This document shows positions 11,374 to 25,000 of a stretch of DNA of 64,000 nucleotides, in pieces (position 1 is the stretch's first letter; each line of letters begins with the position of its first letter). This DNA is from Lineus longissimus (lineage: Eukaryota; Nemertea; Pilidiophora; Heteronemertea; Lineidae), in the NCBI RefSeq assembly GCF_910592395.1, contig NC_088319.1, positions 11,160,001-11,224,000 on the forward strand. The letters are read 5' to 3'. The translations under genes and the position numbers were made by a program. The notes beneath the pieces were generated by a model. It saw nothing but the letters and a program-made list of their open reading frames with translations. It was not told where the DNA came from and did no database searches.

Positions 11374-11963
11374 TTGGGCGGGGGAGACCACTTGTTGAGT
11401 CAGACCCGGGTTGGTGCTGAGTTTGATCGCCCCATGTAAAACAGTCGGAACAGTCGTGTTGAATCTGGCGCGTTCCACTTCAGATCGATCAGAGAACATG
11501 ATTGTTCAGTTCTTCATTTCCTTCATTGGTGGCTGGTGGTGCAGGATCACTAATTAGTCCAGTTAGCAGTTGGTACAGTTTTGGAAACAACCTCTTGTCA
11601 TCGTCTTCTTCTCAGCTTTCGATTTCCTTTTATGGCTATACAGAACCAGACCTATGGCTCTAATGATCATCGTGATCATTTCTTGTTCCACCCTTGATCC
11701 CCTCTTGCCATGAAACGGGTTCTCAATAAAAAGGGACATGCCCTTGGGGTAGCTGCGTCTGAACACGTTGTCATGTCGTGCCTATTGTGCCATATCAGAT
11801 ACACCAACCTGATATGGTCATATTGGAATCGTCTTTGTTTGAGTGGAATTCAGCCATGTTTGATTGATCACCATGGTCAATAATCCTAACTTTGTCTGAT
11901 GTCGGAAATGTGTCAATATATGACCGGCAGAGGTTGTGGGATTTGGTGGCAAGGAGGAGTCTG

Positions 11964-12199
11964 CACTCTTAAAATGAAGGTTTTAGAGATTCTGAAGAAA
12001 CTAGGGTTTTTTAGCCAACAATATGCACCCCTTTGTGCTTTTTCAGAGAATAGATCATTAAAGGTTTTTTAGTTTATGAAAAGCTCAAAGGTTTTTCATA
12101 ATCTGAAACACCTCTAAGGGGTGCCTATTTGTGTTCGCTAGGCAACGCTAAAATTTTTTCAAAAGTTCAAAAACCTTTACATGTATTTTGAAAGAATGT
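11964..12199. mobile_element. Foldback MITE, CACTCTTA family, copy B (diverged)
   Basis: Starts CACTCTTAAAATGAAGG and ends with an inverted, diverged counterpart (TTTTGAAAGAATG). The interior has the family signature: GGTTTTT blocks, GCCAACAATATGCACCCC on the left and GGGGTGCCTATTTGTGTTCGC on the right. Older than copy A. Confidence 0.65.
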
Positions 12200-12654
12200 T
12201 GAGATCTTGATAGACCGGTGAATTATAAAGCAGTCTTAAATGTCGCCCAAGGAAAAGTGTCTCTTTCATGCTGTATGGCATCCTGAACATAACGTGGCTT
12301 TAAATGTCAGAATTTAAGGTATTGATTAATGAAAAAACCTTGCTGGTCAATATTGTGTTTGCTGACGAATTTGGGTTATGGGCTCCATGGATGGATACTA
12401 TTACAGTATCATCGTCTTGAATAAACCTGTAGCGTCTGTGCTAACAATTTTGCATACCCATGTAAGCGTCCCAGCTTGACATGCTAATACGACTAGTGAT
12501 CTTAGCCCAACCATAGCTAACATAATCACTCTTCGATCCCCGTTTGATCGATTTTCCCTGATATCATATTGTTGGCGCGTGTCAGACGCAATGGAGCATT
12601 TGAGGATGTAATAGATCGGAAGCTAATAGACGATGTCGCGTTTATCAGCTCGAA

Positions 12655-12840
12655 TCATGTACAGCGTAACCTCTCTAAATGGACACCGCTGGGGGTAAGC
12701 AGGATTCCCCTCTATCTTGGAAACCGTTTTTGGTCGCAAGGTTGTAATTTTCTTCCAATTTAACCTCTGTAATCGGGACACCAGACTGAAAAGGACAGCA
12801 ATTCTCAGAAACTTGGGTGTCCTCACTAACAGATAACTGT
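12655..12840. repeat. Diverged GGACACC-type dispersed repeat
   Basis: Contains AACCTCTCTAAATGGACACC, AACCTCTGTAATCGGGACACC and a reversed GGTGTCC arm. The same word set (CTCTATTGCGGACACC, AGAGGTGTCCGC) appears at 40.17-40.24 and 40.8-40.98 kb, so this is a dispersed element family. It is non-coding. Confidence 0.5.
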
Positions 12841-13420
12841 ACAACTTAAGGGGAGTAGTTTCTGAAGAAAATCTTATTCCGACGACTGTCAGTACATCGT
12901 GTCACACATCCTGATGTCATTATAGTCGATTGGTAAAGGTTATGTCTGCATCGCTTGGGGCTCTGGAGTGCAAACTACAGGTTGGATTTCTTTCAAGTTT
13001 GTTTGTATTGATCTTAACCTTGCGATCAAACAGGATTTTGTGGGTTCAGCGTTGTCGCTTCCAGAAGAAAAACAATTGCTTTATGGTGAGCGTCTGTGAT
13101 GGATCACTTCGTCGCCTCATGCCCTATGAATAAATATTGAGCTATTTCAACAGCTCTGCTGCAGAACAACAAGAAATCTATTAGGAAATAAATTGGTTGT
13201 CGGTTTCCAATAACACTGCATAGAATTCTCTAGTGGGGCCGGTCCATGTTGGTTCCGTTGATTACGTTGTGATGAGGATTGCTTATGATTTGTGTCAAGT
13301 GGGTTCTATAGCAGATAGTCCATGTTGCTTTCAAAGGATTTCACCATTTAGTGTACAGCATAGTTTGGGCCTTCATGTATGGTGAATCACAAGAAGGATC
13401 CATTAGCATTTTCTGTAACT

Positions 13421-13641
13421 GTGACCCGCTCTACCAAAACTAGGCGCTTGTCGCATCTGAACTTGACAGGTTGATACGGACTTGTTGTTCATTTCCCTAT
13501 TGTAGACCTTTTGTGAAATGTGACCAAATCAGTTTGTAATAGATTTCACAAAAGGTCTACAATAGGGAAATGAACAACAAGTCCGTATCAACCTGTCGAG
13601 TTCAGATGCGACAAGCGCCTAGTTTTGGTGGAGCGAGTCAC
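13421..13641. mobile_element. Near-perfect 221-bp palindrome (foldback element)
   Basis: Two arms of about 99 bases are inverted copies with only about three mismatches (GTGAC(C/T)CGCT(C/T)TACC..., GAACT(T/C)GACAGG) around a loop of about 22 bases (13520-13541). The transcript would form one long hairpin. It resembles a MITE or foldback element with almost no loop. No clear target duplication was found. The high arm identity means it is young or is kept alike by gene conversion. Confidence 0.85.
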
Positions 13642-13750
13642 AACTGTGTTTCAAGCAATCGACTTTGCTTGATTGTGGTGTCACAGATGTAGAGCATGTT
13701 TGCTCTATACATCCGTGTTAGTGTATTAGACGTGTATTGTTGGATAAGAG

Positions 13751-13884
13751 ATATCAGGTTAAAGGGCCCACATGCCGAGGTTTTTTTAAAAGCAAGGTGT
13801 TTTAAAGTTTTTAAAAAAAACTTTGGCATATGGGGCCCTCTATAACCTGATATCGGCTATATATGGGGCCCTTTAACCTGATAT
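13751..13884. repeat. Second hairpin plus extra arm copy
   Basis: ATATCAGGTTAAAGGGCCC at 13751 pairs with GGGCCCTCTATAACCTGATAT near 13833-13852. A further copy of the second arm (ATGGGGCCCTTTAACCTGATAT) follows at about 13862-13884, so one left arm can pair with either of two right arms. A smaller hairpin around GTAGAGCATG/GCTCTATAC lies near 13687-13715. Non-coding. Confidence 0.7.
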
Positions 13885-16194
13885 TTAAAAATCTTGATAA
13901 GATGTAGAAACCGTGTAAGTTTTTTCGAGCCATCTAATTGTGATTCTAATTGTAATGCCTAATTTGAAAAAGCCATTGTAGAGAATGGTGAAACTGTAGA
14001 GAATATCCTGTAAATTTGAATCCAGTGAACAAATTAAACGTCATAGCGTATTTTAAAAACGCCTGGATGACTGAAAGCAAACAACATGATTTCATTGTTT
14101 ACTGGGATGGAGCTACATATCTGCACCATAAGAGGAAGTAGGAAGTTACATTTTCACCGCCCGAGAAAGTGTAAAAGTGGTCTAAAACGCTTGGTGTGCG
14201 AAATCCCCTTGAAGCACACGATTCAACGTGGCGCATATCATACGTCTCTTATCTCCGTCAGCCGTTACTAACATGGCTGATGGGTGTTCAGTGATGCAGA
14301 CAAACCACTAATTGCTCTAAAATTGATTCATTCGCCTGATTAAACTACCGTTTAAGATAATTGGCAATAAAATCTGTGCTCAATCATAACTTTGCCGTGT
14401 GGTCTCTATAAAAAAAAACGCAGTCAAAGATCCTGGGAATTTCGCCAATCTCTATTAAATGAACAGGTCATTTTGCTGAATTTCCTCCAAGTCATTGTAA
14501 AAATACCATGCGATGAGGTCGTTTACCAGTGTAACGTTTTTGAGTGTATCCGATTCCGAGTGTTTTCCTCACTGATTAACAACACTAAACGACAGATTAG
14601 CATGTTTTTATCACTTTCCACCTATTGTAGAGTCAGGGTCTCTCTAGCAGTCTATTGTATGGAAACACTCTGAAATATACGAGGACAATCAGAAACGTTA
14701 CACCTACACCGGTGACGGCGGTGCGTATCAAGTCGTATAAACAATCCGTAGTAACGTCTGAGGCAGCTGAAAGAAAATCAGACGTTTTTTTCTTAAGCCA
14801 AATTCTTTGACAGAACTAAAGCTGCACTTCGTCACTACTTAGTCCACACTTTTTCTCTATTTACATCACTTTTCTTGTCACTGTTTGATACCACCGCTAG
14901 CCTGATTTGTGGTCTCGGAATGTTACCAGCGTATCCATGGAAACAGGCGTTCGCTATCGGATTAGCTTGAATATTTGCGAGTAAAGTAGCGGATTCTGGC
15001 TAAGGGCTAATCACCATCAGCAAGGTGTGGGCCTATTAAGAGAATGCTTCCGTTTGGTAATTACCACGACATGGTTGAAAGCCCCGGGGTCGATCGTTAC
15101 TGTCACAGGTGATCATTAACCCTTGCATGCAGGGGTATAAATAACTCTCTAATGGTGTTTCCTTCTGGTAATTTCCAGTGCAAAAAAAGTGATGGCTTTT
15201 TTCTGGAGATGCGGCTGTGACAAAGCTCGACGAACCAGTTGAAGTAGGTCCAACAACGTTATCTAATGTAGGGCACAGTCTTATCTAAACTAGAATATCA
15301 TTGACAAATATTTACCACTCGCTTATTGTGAATTAACTGCAATAAAAACTTGTCATCAGGATTAAACGACAGTCACGTGGATTTGTTTAAATAGTGGTAA
15401 TATCTTTTGCTGGTGGCAAAATATCATATTGAAATTAGCGACAAAGAATTATTTTTTGTATGTTTGTCAGGCATCAGTATTTGCGTATACCATGAGACGT
15501 GTTCTCAATTTGAAACTTATTTCGTTTGTCAGAAAAATATTTTTGTTATCACGGGTCATATGCGCGATCATGCGTGCTGCGTCATCTTCTAAACCCGGCG
15601 ATCACGTGGTCTATTACATATGGGTGTTACCAGGGGTTATTGTGCAGGCATTTTGAATTGCCAATCAAGTGGCCTCGGATGAAGAGGTTGAAATTAACAG
15701 CGCATAGTAATCATTTTGTCCTGCAGACCCGACCCGCGGAGACTCTCCCAGGACATTTGAAACATTTCCACCAGGAATACAGACTGGAACCTCCAAAATA
15801 TTTGTGACAGACTACATGTACGTAGGTGTACATGCTCAACTATACATATACTTCTGTATGTAGTTTTCTGAGCTGGTGAATACGATCTCACCAATTATTC
15901 CGGTCCAGAATCGTATTACGAAAGTTTCAATTTTCGGCGGAGAGTAACAACCCTTGGGATTAGAGTAAGCTATTGGTAAGACCATTACTGATTATCTCCG
16001 GTGATGGAGTTATCTCCATAAGTAGAGTTGAATCATTTGGCGACTGTGCTCCTTATATCGGAGATTGCGAACACTCCAGATATCAGTGAGAGACTGGAAT
16101 AATATCGTTCATTGGTTTGTATTCTAGTATGAGGTTAATATGTTCTGTGAGTTTCTTTGGAGGTGAAGCATCCCGCAACGGTGACTAAGGACTC
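13885..16194. other. Intergenic, no gene recognised
   Basis: No frame has a recognisable protein motif and no clear repeat element was found. It may hold 5' untranslated exons of the transporter gene that begins downstream, but I cannot point to them. Confidence 0.35.
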
Positions 16195-16475
16195 ACAGCG
16201 TTCGTTATCCAGGTTGTGAGTTTGATGCAGAGTGTTCATTTTACCCTGGTTCCGAGTTTGATGTAGGGCGGTCTTTACCCAGGTTCTGGTGCAGAACGTG
16301 GGCTACCCTGGTTCTGAATTTGTTGCAGAGTGTTCATTATACCCTGGTTCTGAGTTTGAAGCAGGGCGGTCGCTACCGAGGTTCCGAGTTAGATGAAGAG
16401 CACCTTGGATGAAGAGCGTTCGTTATACCCTGGTTCTGAGTTCGATGCAGAGTATTCGTTACCCAGGTTTTGAGT
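16195..16475. repeat. Degenerate tandem repeat, ~35-bp unit
   Basis: About nine imperfect copies of a unit of the form TACCCTGGTTCTGAGTTTGA-TGCAGAGTGTTCAT. Spacing varies from about 30 to 38 bases. Two subtypes alternate (GCAGAGTGTTC and GTAGGGCGGTC). Non-coding minisatellite. Confidence 0.7.
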
Positions 16476-19007
16476 TTATCTTGGAAAAATATTCTGCCAA
16501 GCTTTTTTTCTTAGTAACAAGGTTCTCCAAATATCCTATTGTAATTTATTACGCTGTGACAGACTGTGACTGACACATAAGGATACTATTTTCCAATACC
16601 AATTGGTCTAACTGGATAATTCCACCACCAGATGCCTACTTCCTTGCTACTGGGCTGCTGTTATTGGTTTGGACAGCCTATATCTGAAGTAGTAAATAAC
16701 CACAATACTGTAAACACTACCCAATTTCAGATCTCTACTCGTCTGACAATGCATCTCAATCTTCCATACATAAAACCTTCCCATAAACATCCCTGATGAA
16801 AACCGGCCATTAGCAGGAGAAAATCAATACCTTTCGTGTCCCTGGAGACGAGTATAAACTATAGAATAATCGTACAAACGTTTCGTCCCCAAGGGAGACG
16901 TTTCGCTTTACATTTTCTGCGTTGCGGCGAAATGGTCACTTCGTCACATCTTTGTGAAGCACTCGATTTGAGATTAGACATGTCAGACGGATAATGCAGT
17001 GATGTATACTCCGATAGTATAGCCTCAAAGTATGAAACAATGCACTCGGTTTCGCCAAGTGCAATCAAGCGAAAATGGTTCTTCCAAGTCGATTATTGTA
17101 CAGTGTAACCCAATCATGTAAGTACCCTAGCTAATGGATCAACACTTTGACTAAATACTTGTACGCCAGTGGCCAGCCTGCCACACTTTCGTCATTTTTC
17201 GCATTGCCAAGGTCTGTATAAAACTATGATGCCAAACAGGGCTAGATCTTAGCAGATGTCCTCTTGCCGGGGACCGCCTACTTTCAGGGGCAACCAGATG
17301 TTTCACATTTTACCTGGAGTATATATTGGAGGATTACTGGTGCCTTGGTGCCTTGTGAAGAAGAACCAACAGCTCTTAGCAGGTTGGCCGGTTGGAAACT
17401 TGGCCAACCAACCACTACCAGAAATAAGTTTTTCATCATTTTGAGATAAAACGATTTCATCTTTTAAGGCACCATTCAGGCATGGTGGTCTAAAAACGAT
17501 AATATGCCGTTATCATAAAGCATTGAGATATACTCGACTAGTATTCTAGTTGGCCGTGGCTATTCGTACCGTGACGGTGTGAATACGACGGTGGTTATGA
17601 TTGGCCGTACCGTCACGGTGCGTCAATGTAGGCGGTCCAAGTTCGTTTGGCATTCTCCTCTCAGGGTGGACGGGGGGGGGGGGGGTGCATGTGCATGTTC
17701 GTTTCGGTCTTCGCCACACCCACACCCTATCATCCCCTCTACAGAACATTGTATGCAATAGGGCCTAGCTAGGCGTGATACTTTTTTCTTGATTTGGAAA
17801 GGGCGGGTGATCCGGGTCATTTGTAAGAAGCGCTCTCATTGGTTGTTTCTGACGGTGCGAATAAGACCGGAAACAATGGCCCCATGCACCGTGGCGGTTC
17901 GAATAGCCAGTTCCATTCTAGTATTGCAAGCATAAACATGTCATGCAAAGGAAGGTTAAACAACTCGTTTCTATGTTTATTGTATTCAATACTTTCTAGC
18001 CCTAGTGCGAGACATATACCGTGAATGATACTATCTAATGTTGATAGGTATGGCAAAACACTCATTAATAACCAATATAAACATCATCAACATCATCATC
18101 GTTAGGAGTTCGCAATTCAGTATGTTTATACCTCACACAACTATTCAATTCGCATCGTGCAGGATATTTAGCCACTTTGGCTGAATGAAACAGCGACAAC
18201 TGAATGTCCCGAGTGTTACACACCATGTTGACTATCATTTATCATCTAATGATTTCGATAATTATATGATATATGTCGGTACAGCGAAATGATTTGCAAT
18301 GCACTCACACTCAACGTGTCAACAGACAACTGCAGTTTAATAATCCGCTTTTGAAACGTTTTCAGTAGTAAATAAACATTGCGTGTCCTTTGATGCTGCG
18401 AATCCACACACTTTGATGTAAGCCAGAATAAGCATAATTGCTGATTTACTCACAGATTGCGCCCGTTTCCTGAAGAAAAACCGCCTGCCACATGACGTCA
18501 TTTTGTCCCTTAGGCCACACCTTTTTAATAAGTTGGATTACAAAACTTAGCGCACGATTGTAACTCGAAAGCAACAAAAGAAGACCGCTAAGACGTTCCA
18601 GCTCCTTTTGCAGAGCTTAACATCCGATGCAATTAAATTCATACGGGACCGGAACTTTGTCAGCTTCAGACTTACGTCGGAAGACCTACATATATAAACG
18701 TCGTCTGCAGAATGGCATAAACTGATCTTTCCTGAATACATCGCGTTGGCCACGGCACCAGACTCTGCGTTACGAGTATAAAAATCGTCTTGAAAGATGT
18801 TTGTCTTCTCCTTCATTGACAAGTGGGTGATAGAATATGACCAGGATAACCCAATGAAGTTTACTTTGAGATCGCTAACTCCTTTAAGCGTATGTTTGCA
18901 ATTGTGTTTTTTTCAGTACGCCCGATGGCCGCAGTTTTCCTGTACGATGAAAAATGATATTTTTGCCGATTATAGTTCGATATAAGATCCTAACTTTTTA
19001 TTTGCAG
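16476..19007. other. Upstream region of the SLC7 gene, with a poly-G run
   Basis: No coding region recognised. A run of 14 G (17672-17685) and an inverted ACCGTGACGGTG / ACCGTCACGGT pair near 17568-17618 are present. The transporter's first coding exon has a splice acceptor just before its ATG, so at least one non-coding 5' exon should lie in or before this stretch; it cannot be located by eye. Confidence 0.4.
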
Positions 19008-19017
19008 CAATGCCAAG
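19001..19017 (+). other. Splice acceptor and 5' UTR tail of the SLC7 first coding exon
   Basis: TTTTTATTTGCAG ends at 19007 and the exon begins CAATGCCAAG before the chosen ATG. The upstream ATG at 19010 opens a different frame that stops at once (ATG CCA AGA TGA), a minimal upstream frame overlapping the real start codon. Confidence 0.6.
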
Positions 19018-22000
19018 ATGAGTTCTGCAGGAGCCAAGTGTACGGACTGTCTCAAGGGCTTCTGGTCGGGGATCAGCAGGACCAAGAGCTTGTCTACTGA
19101 GAGCATCCAAGCTACTGAACTCAAGAGATGTCTAGGTGTTGTGGAGCTGACTGCTCTAGGTAGGTGTAAAGGTCGTCGCAAAAGAGGGGTGAGGGGGGCA
19201 AGGGTACGGGTTACCTCAAGGGAATCTTACACTCCTCGCGTAACCCTCTACCAATTGATCAGTGTTGAAACGCAAGCACACTCTCACGAAAATAAAGGTT
19301 TTTGACCTGGCTAACTGAACTCCATCACTGCTGACAACATTCTATCTTCAACAACAGTATGGGGAGCCCGGTCGACTCTGAAGTAAGATAGAGGACCCAT
19401 GGAACCAACCAAATTGAACGCACCTAAATTATGAGTGGCTAACTGAACTCCATTACTCTGGGGATGAAGAACGTAGCATTAACCAAATAAGCGTTGCTAA
19501 TGGTTAACTCTGGGAGTAGTAATTGCTTATGTTTAACTAGATGGGGAATAATTACACAAGATGGCTTGAATTATTTACAAGGGGCACTTTTTGCTTGCTT
19601 TCTAACTTATGAATCAACAGCGTTAATGTATGCAGCGAGTTCGAATTTGAACTCATTTGGAATTCTACACTGTCTCCTAAAAATAAAGCTTTTAAATAGT
19701 ATAACCTTATAAGGTTTATCATGGTCACCCAACACAAATATTCACCCGAAGATGTTTTTCAGAGAAATGAAAACCCCAAAAGGTTTTTGCCTGAAAAACT
19801 TTCACGGGGTGCATATTTGCGTTGGATGAAAAATCCTACAAGGTTTTTCAGAATCTTAAAAAAGCTTTGGTCATAAAGTGTATTTGGTATATTATGTTCA
19901 ATGGTGGGAAGATTTCAGATGGTAACGGTGGGTCAATAAAAATTATCATTTTTTAGCTTTGTAAAACCGTATGGTTTTTCGGCCAACACAATATGCACCC
20001 CGTAGAGGTTTTTCAGTGACGTATTTCACAGCCAAAAAACCATTTGAGGTCGCGGTTTTTCATTTTTCTCTACGGGGAGCATATTTGTGTTGGCGAAAAA
20101 ACCGTGTAAATGCGTTAAAATAAAAAAGAATGATATTTTTAAATTTTCAGGCGTCGGGAGTACCTTAGGAGCTGGTGTCTACGTGATCACAGGCCAGGTA
20201 GCCCGTCAGCAGGCCGGACCGGCTATTGTCCTGTCTTTCCTCGTGGCAGCAGTAGCGTCATTATTAGCAGGTGAGATATCAGTAGGCCTACAAAAGTATT
20301 TTCAGGCCCCGATATGGTCAGTCCAAAAAGGTTATCGTGAGTGGCGTTTACACTTTAGCATTTTTTTAGAAGTATAAATGTCCCCCTGGAAAAAGTGTCC
20401 AGCCCTTCAGTATTCTTACGTATTCACAGTGGGTAAAGGAATCGGTTTGACTAAGACAAATACGTGCTTAACTGGAGAGGAAATGGCGACACAAAAGAAA
20501 CAGACAACATATATTAGTTCATTTTGAGGGGCTTAAGGCCCTCATTTATCATTTTTATCCGATGGTACCCCTCCAACACTGTATAATGGGAGGGCCTTGT
20601 TTCTATTGTGTTACAAGAAAGGTAAACCAATACCTTTCCCCGCCGTGGTCCGTCGGACATATTTGCGACAACGTGAGGAAAGCGAACCCCTTTACCGCAT
20701 CATAGAAGAATGTGCTCTCCCATAGATTTGTGTTCACCAGTGAAACCATCTACAAAATACATGTAATACCCGATGAAACACTGCGCTGGTTCTTCATAAG
20801 ACACTATCACGCGATATGTCCGTCTCCATGGCATTAACAGCAATAAAACTTGCTACCCAATTGATTATTCCCACTGGAGGAATTTACTCCCGAAAATACA
20901 AATAGAGAAAGCTCCGGGGAGGAAATAATCTTGATGTAAAGTCTAAGTGGCCTAATAAGAGCGCGTTAATTTCCCTATGCGGTTCGTTGTGTTGGCTTGT
21001 TATCAATAAAGTCTGCCAATATTGTTTGTGTCTTTATGAAATATTGATGTGAGGTAAAGTAGGCAGAACCCGAGGCCTGGTGGGGAAATTAGTACCGTTT
21101 TTAGCTTGGTCGGGAAAAAAACGGGTGCAAAGGCCTCACCAATAAAGGAGAAAGAAACTCTGAAACCTCTACCGAGAGGTCTGGCCCCTAACGTTCATTG
21201 ATAGTGGTGTGATTAATCTTACGATTTACGACTTCTGCCGGTTTTTAAAATGGCCAAACTCTGCCTTAAATAATCGTTGTTGAGCGTCCGTCGGAAACAT
21301 GTAGTTGCAACAACGTGAGGATAAGCGCACCCTTTGACCACATCATGCGCCTTTTATTGACACAAAGCTGAGCCAAATCTAATGATTACTGTCAAATTTC
21401 TTATTCTGCGCGCCATGATGGAACATAACCACATTACACGGAATCCATACCAACGTTATTGATCATGTCCTCAGGCAGAGGGCTGAAGAAATTGAGCAAA
21501 TACTCAATTCACGGAGAATTAATTTCGGGGGCCTCGAACAGTCACGACTGTCATGCCAGAAGACGTTATGGAGTGCACTCGTATATTCAATTCATGAGCG
21601 TACGTGACTTCCCGAGATTTGCATAGATTTCGGGCACAATCATTACCGAGGTGGATCCGTGGAGTTCTTTTGCTTCAGCGTTTAGTCGGTCAAGTTGTCA
21701 AGGTTTTTCACTGCTATAAGACTAAAAGGTTTCCAGTAACGCGGCTGTGTAATGTAGGCCTGATTTCTGATCCCAAACGTTTTTGGCCCCGCCTGGATTG
21801 AGATGAGAATCGTATTTCTCCTTTTTTGTCAACACAGGTTAAAATAAACAAAGTCGACTCCCTTGAAGGCACTGGTCCGAACAGTGCTCAGGGTCTTGAA
21901 GAAAATGAATGGTAACTGCTCCTTTTCGGTCAAGAAATGGTTAATAAACGAAGTTAGAACCCTTGAAGGTACTGGTCAGAACATTGCTTAGGGACTTGTC

Positions 22001-25000
22001 GATCCAGAATAGAAGAAATTGAATCGTAAACTCTCCTTTTCTGTCAAGAAAGGGTCAATAAACATTATCGAACCCCTTAAAGCCACTGGTTCTAACAGTG
22101 CTCAAGGTCTTGTCGTTCTGAAATGGAAAGAAATCAATGGTAACCTCTCCTTTTGTGTCAAAAAAGGGTAAAAAAACGAAGTCAGAATCCTTGAAGGCAG
22201 TTGCCCTTACACTGCTCAAGGTCTTGTCGTTCTATAGTAGAAACTATTACTGCGAAAATCTCTTTCCTATCAAGAAATAGCTAGTGAACAGAGTCAAACA
22301 ACTTGAATGCACTGGTCCGAACAGTGTTCAGGGTCTTATTGTTCTAAAATGGAAGAAAATGAATGGTAACCTCTCCTTTTCTGTCAAGAAAAGAGACCAA
22401 AAACGAAGTTAGAATCCTTGAAGGCACTGGTCCGAACAGTACTTAGGTCTTGTCGTTCTGAAATGGAAGAGAACGGATGGTAACCTCTCCTTTGCTGTCA
22501 AGAAAGGGTCAATAAACGAAGTCAGAATCCTTGAAGGCACTGGTCGGAACAGTGCTTAGGGTCTTGTCGTTCTGAAATGGAAGAGCATGGATGGTAACCT
22601 CTCCTTTTCTGTCAAGAAAGGGTCAATAAACGAAGTCAGAATCCTTGAATGTACTGGTCCGAACAGTGCTCAAGGCCTTGTCGTTCTGAAATGGAAGAGC
22701 ACGGATGGTAACCCCTCCTTTTCTGTCAAGAAAAGGTCAATAAACGAAGTCAGAATCCTTGAAGGTACTGGTCCGAACAGTGCTTAGGGTCTTGTCGATC
22801 TGAAATGGATGAGCATGAATGGTAACCTCGCCTTTTCTGTCAAGAAAAGGTCAATAAACGAAGTCAGAATCCTTGAAGGCACTGGTCTGAACAGTGCTTA
22901 GGGTCTTTTCGTTCTGAAATGGAAGAGCAAGGATGGTAACCTCTCCTTCTCTGTCAAGAAAAGGTCAATAAACGAAGTCAGAATCCTTGAAGGCACTGGT
23001 CTGAACAGTGCTTAGGGTCTTTTCGTTCTGAAATGGAAGAGCATGGATGGTAACCTCTCCTTTTCTGTCAAGAAAGGGTCAATAAACAAAGTCAGAATCC
23101 TTGAAGGCACTGGTCTGAACAGTGCTTAGGTTCTTTTCGTTCTGAAATGGAAATAAATAAATGGTAACCTCTCCTTTTCTGTCACGAAAGAGTCCAGAAA
23201 CGAAGTTAGAATCCTTGAAGGCACTGGTCATAACAGTGCTTAGCGTCTTGTTGTTCTAAAATTGAAGAGCATGAATGGTAACCTCTCCTTTTCTATCGAG
23301 AAAGGTTCAATAAACGAAGTTAGAATCCTTGAAGGCATTGGTCCAAACAGTGCTTAGGGTCTTGTCGTTCTGAAATGGAAGAGCATGAATGGTAACCTCT
23401 CCTTTTCTGTCAAGAAAGGGTCAATAAACGAAGTCAGAATCCTTGATGTCACTGGTCGGAACAGTGCTTAAGGTCTTGTCGTTCTGAAATGGAAAGGCAT
23501 GAATGGTAACCTCTCCTTTTCTGTCAAGAAAGGGTCAATAAACGAAGTCAGAATCCTTGAAGGCCCTGGTCTGAACAGCGCTTAGGGTCTTGTCATTCTG
23601 AAATGGAAGAAAATGAATGGTAACCTCTCCTTTGCTGTCAAGAAAGGGTCAATAAGCGAAGTCAGAATCCTTGAAGGCACTGGTCTGAACAGTGCTTAGG
23701 GTCTTTTCGTTCTGAAATGGAAGAGCATGAATGGTAACCTCTCCTTTCCTGTCAAGAAAGGGTCAATAAATGTAGTCAGAATCCTTGAAGGCACTGGTCT
23801 GAACAATGCTTAGGGTCTCGTCATTCTGAAATGGAAGAGCATGGATGGTAACTTCTCCTTTTCTGTCAAGGAAGGGCAATAGACGAAGTCAGAATCCTTG
23901 AAGGCACTGGTCTGAATAGTGCTTAGGGTCTTGTCGTTCTGAAATGGAAGAGCACGGATGGTAACCTCTCCTTTTCTGTCAAGAAAGGGTCAATAAACGA
24001 AGTCAGAATCCTTGAAGGCACTGGTCTGAACAGTGCTTAGGGTCTTGTCATTCTGAAATGGAAGAGCATGAATGGTAACCTCTCCTTTTCTGTCAAGAAA
24101 GGGTCAAGAAACAGAGTCAGAATCCTTGAAGGCACTGGTCTGAACAGTGCTTAGGGTCTTTTCGTTCTGAGATGGAAGAGCATGAATGGTAACCTCTCCT
24201 TTTCTGTCGAGAAAGGGTCAAGAAACAGTCAGAATCCTTGAAGGCACTGGTCTGAACAGCGCTTAGGGTCTTTTCGTTCTGAAATGGAAGAGCATGAATG
24301 GTAACCTCTCCTTTTCTGTCAAGAAAGGGTCAATAAACGAAGTCAGAATCCTTGAATGTACTGGTCCGAACAGTGCTCAAGGTCTTGTCGTTCTGAAATG
24401 GAAGAGCTCGGATGGTAACCTCTCCTTTTCTGTCAAGAAAGGGTCAATAAACGAAGTCAGAATCCTTGAAGGTACTGGTCCGAACAGTGCTTAGGGTCTT
24501 GTCGATCTGAAATGGATGAGCATGAATGATAACCTCGCCTTTCTGTCAAGAAAAGGTCAATAAACGAAGTCAGAATGCTTGAAGGTACTGGTCTGAACAG
24601 TGCTTAGGGTCTTTTCGTTCTGAAATGGAAGAGCATGGATGGTAACCTCTCCTTTTCTGTCAAGAAAGGGTCAATAAACGAAGTCAGAATCCTTGAAGGC
24701 ACTGGTCTGAACAGTGCTTAGGGTCTTTTCGTTCTGAAATGGAAGAGCATGGATGGTAACCTCTCCTTTTCTGTCAAGAAAGGGTCAATAAACAAAGTCA
24801 GAATCCTTGAAGGCACTGGTCTGAACAGTGCTTAGGTTCTTTTCGTTCTGAAATGGAATTAAATAAATGGTAACCTCTCCTTTTCTGTCACGAAAGAGTC
24901 CAGAAACGGAGTTAGAATCCTTGAAGGCACTGGTCATAACAGTGCTTAGCGTCTTGTTGTTCTAAAATTAAAGAGCATGAATGGTAACCTCTCCTTTTCT

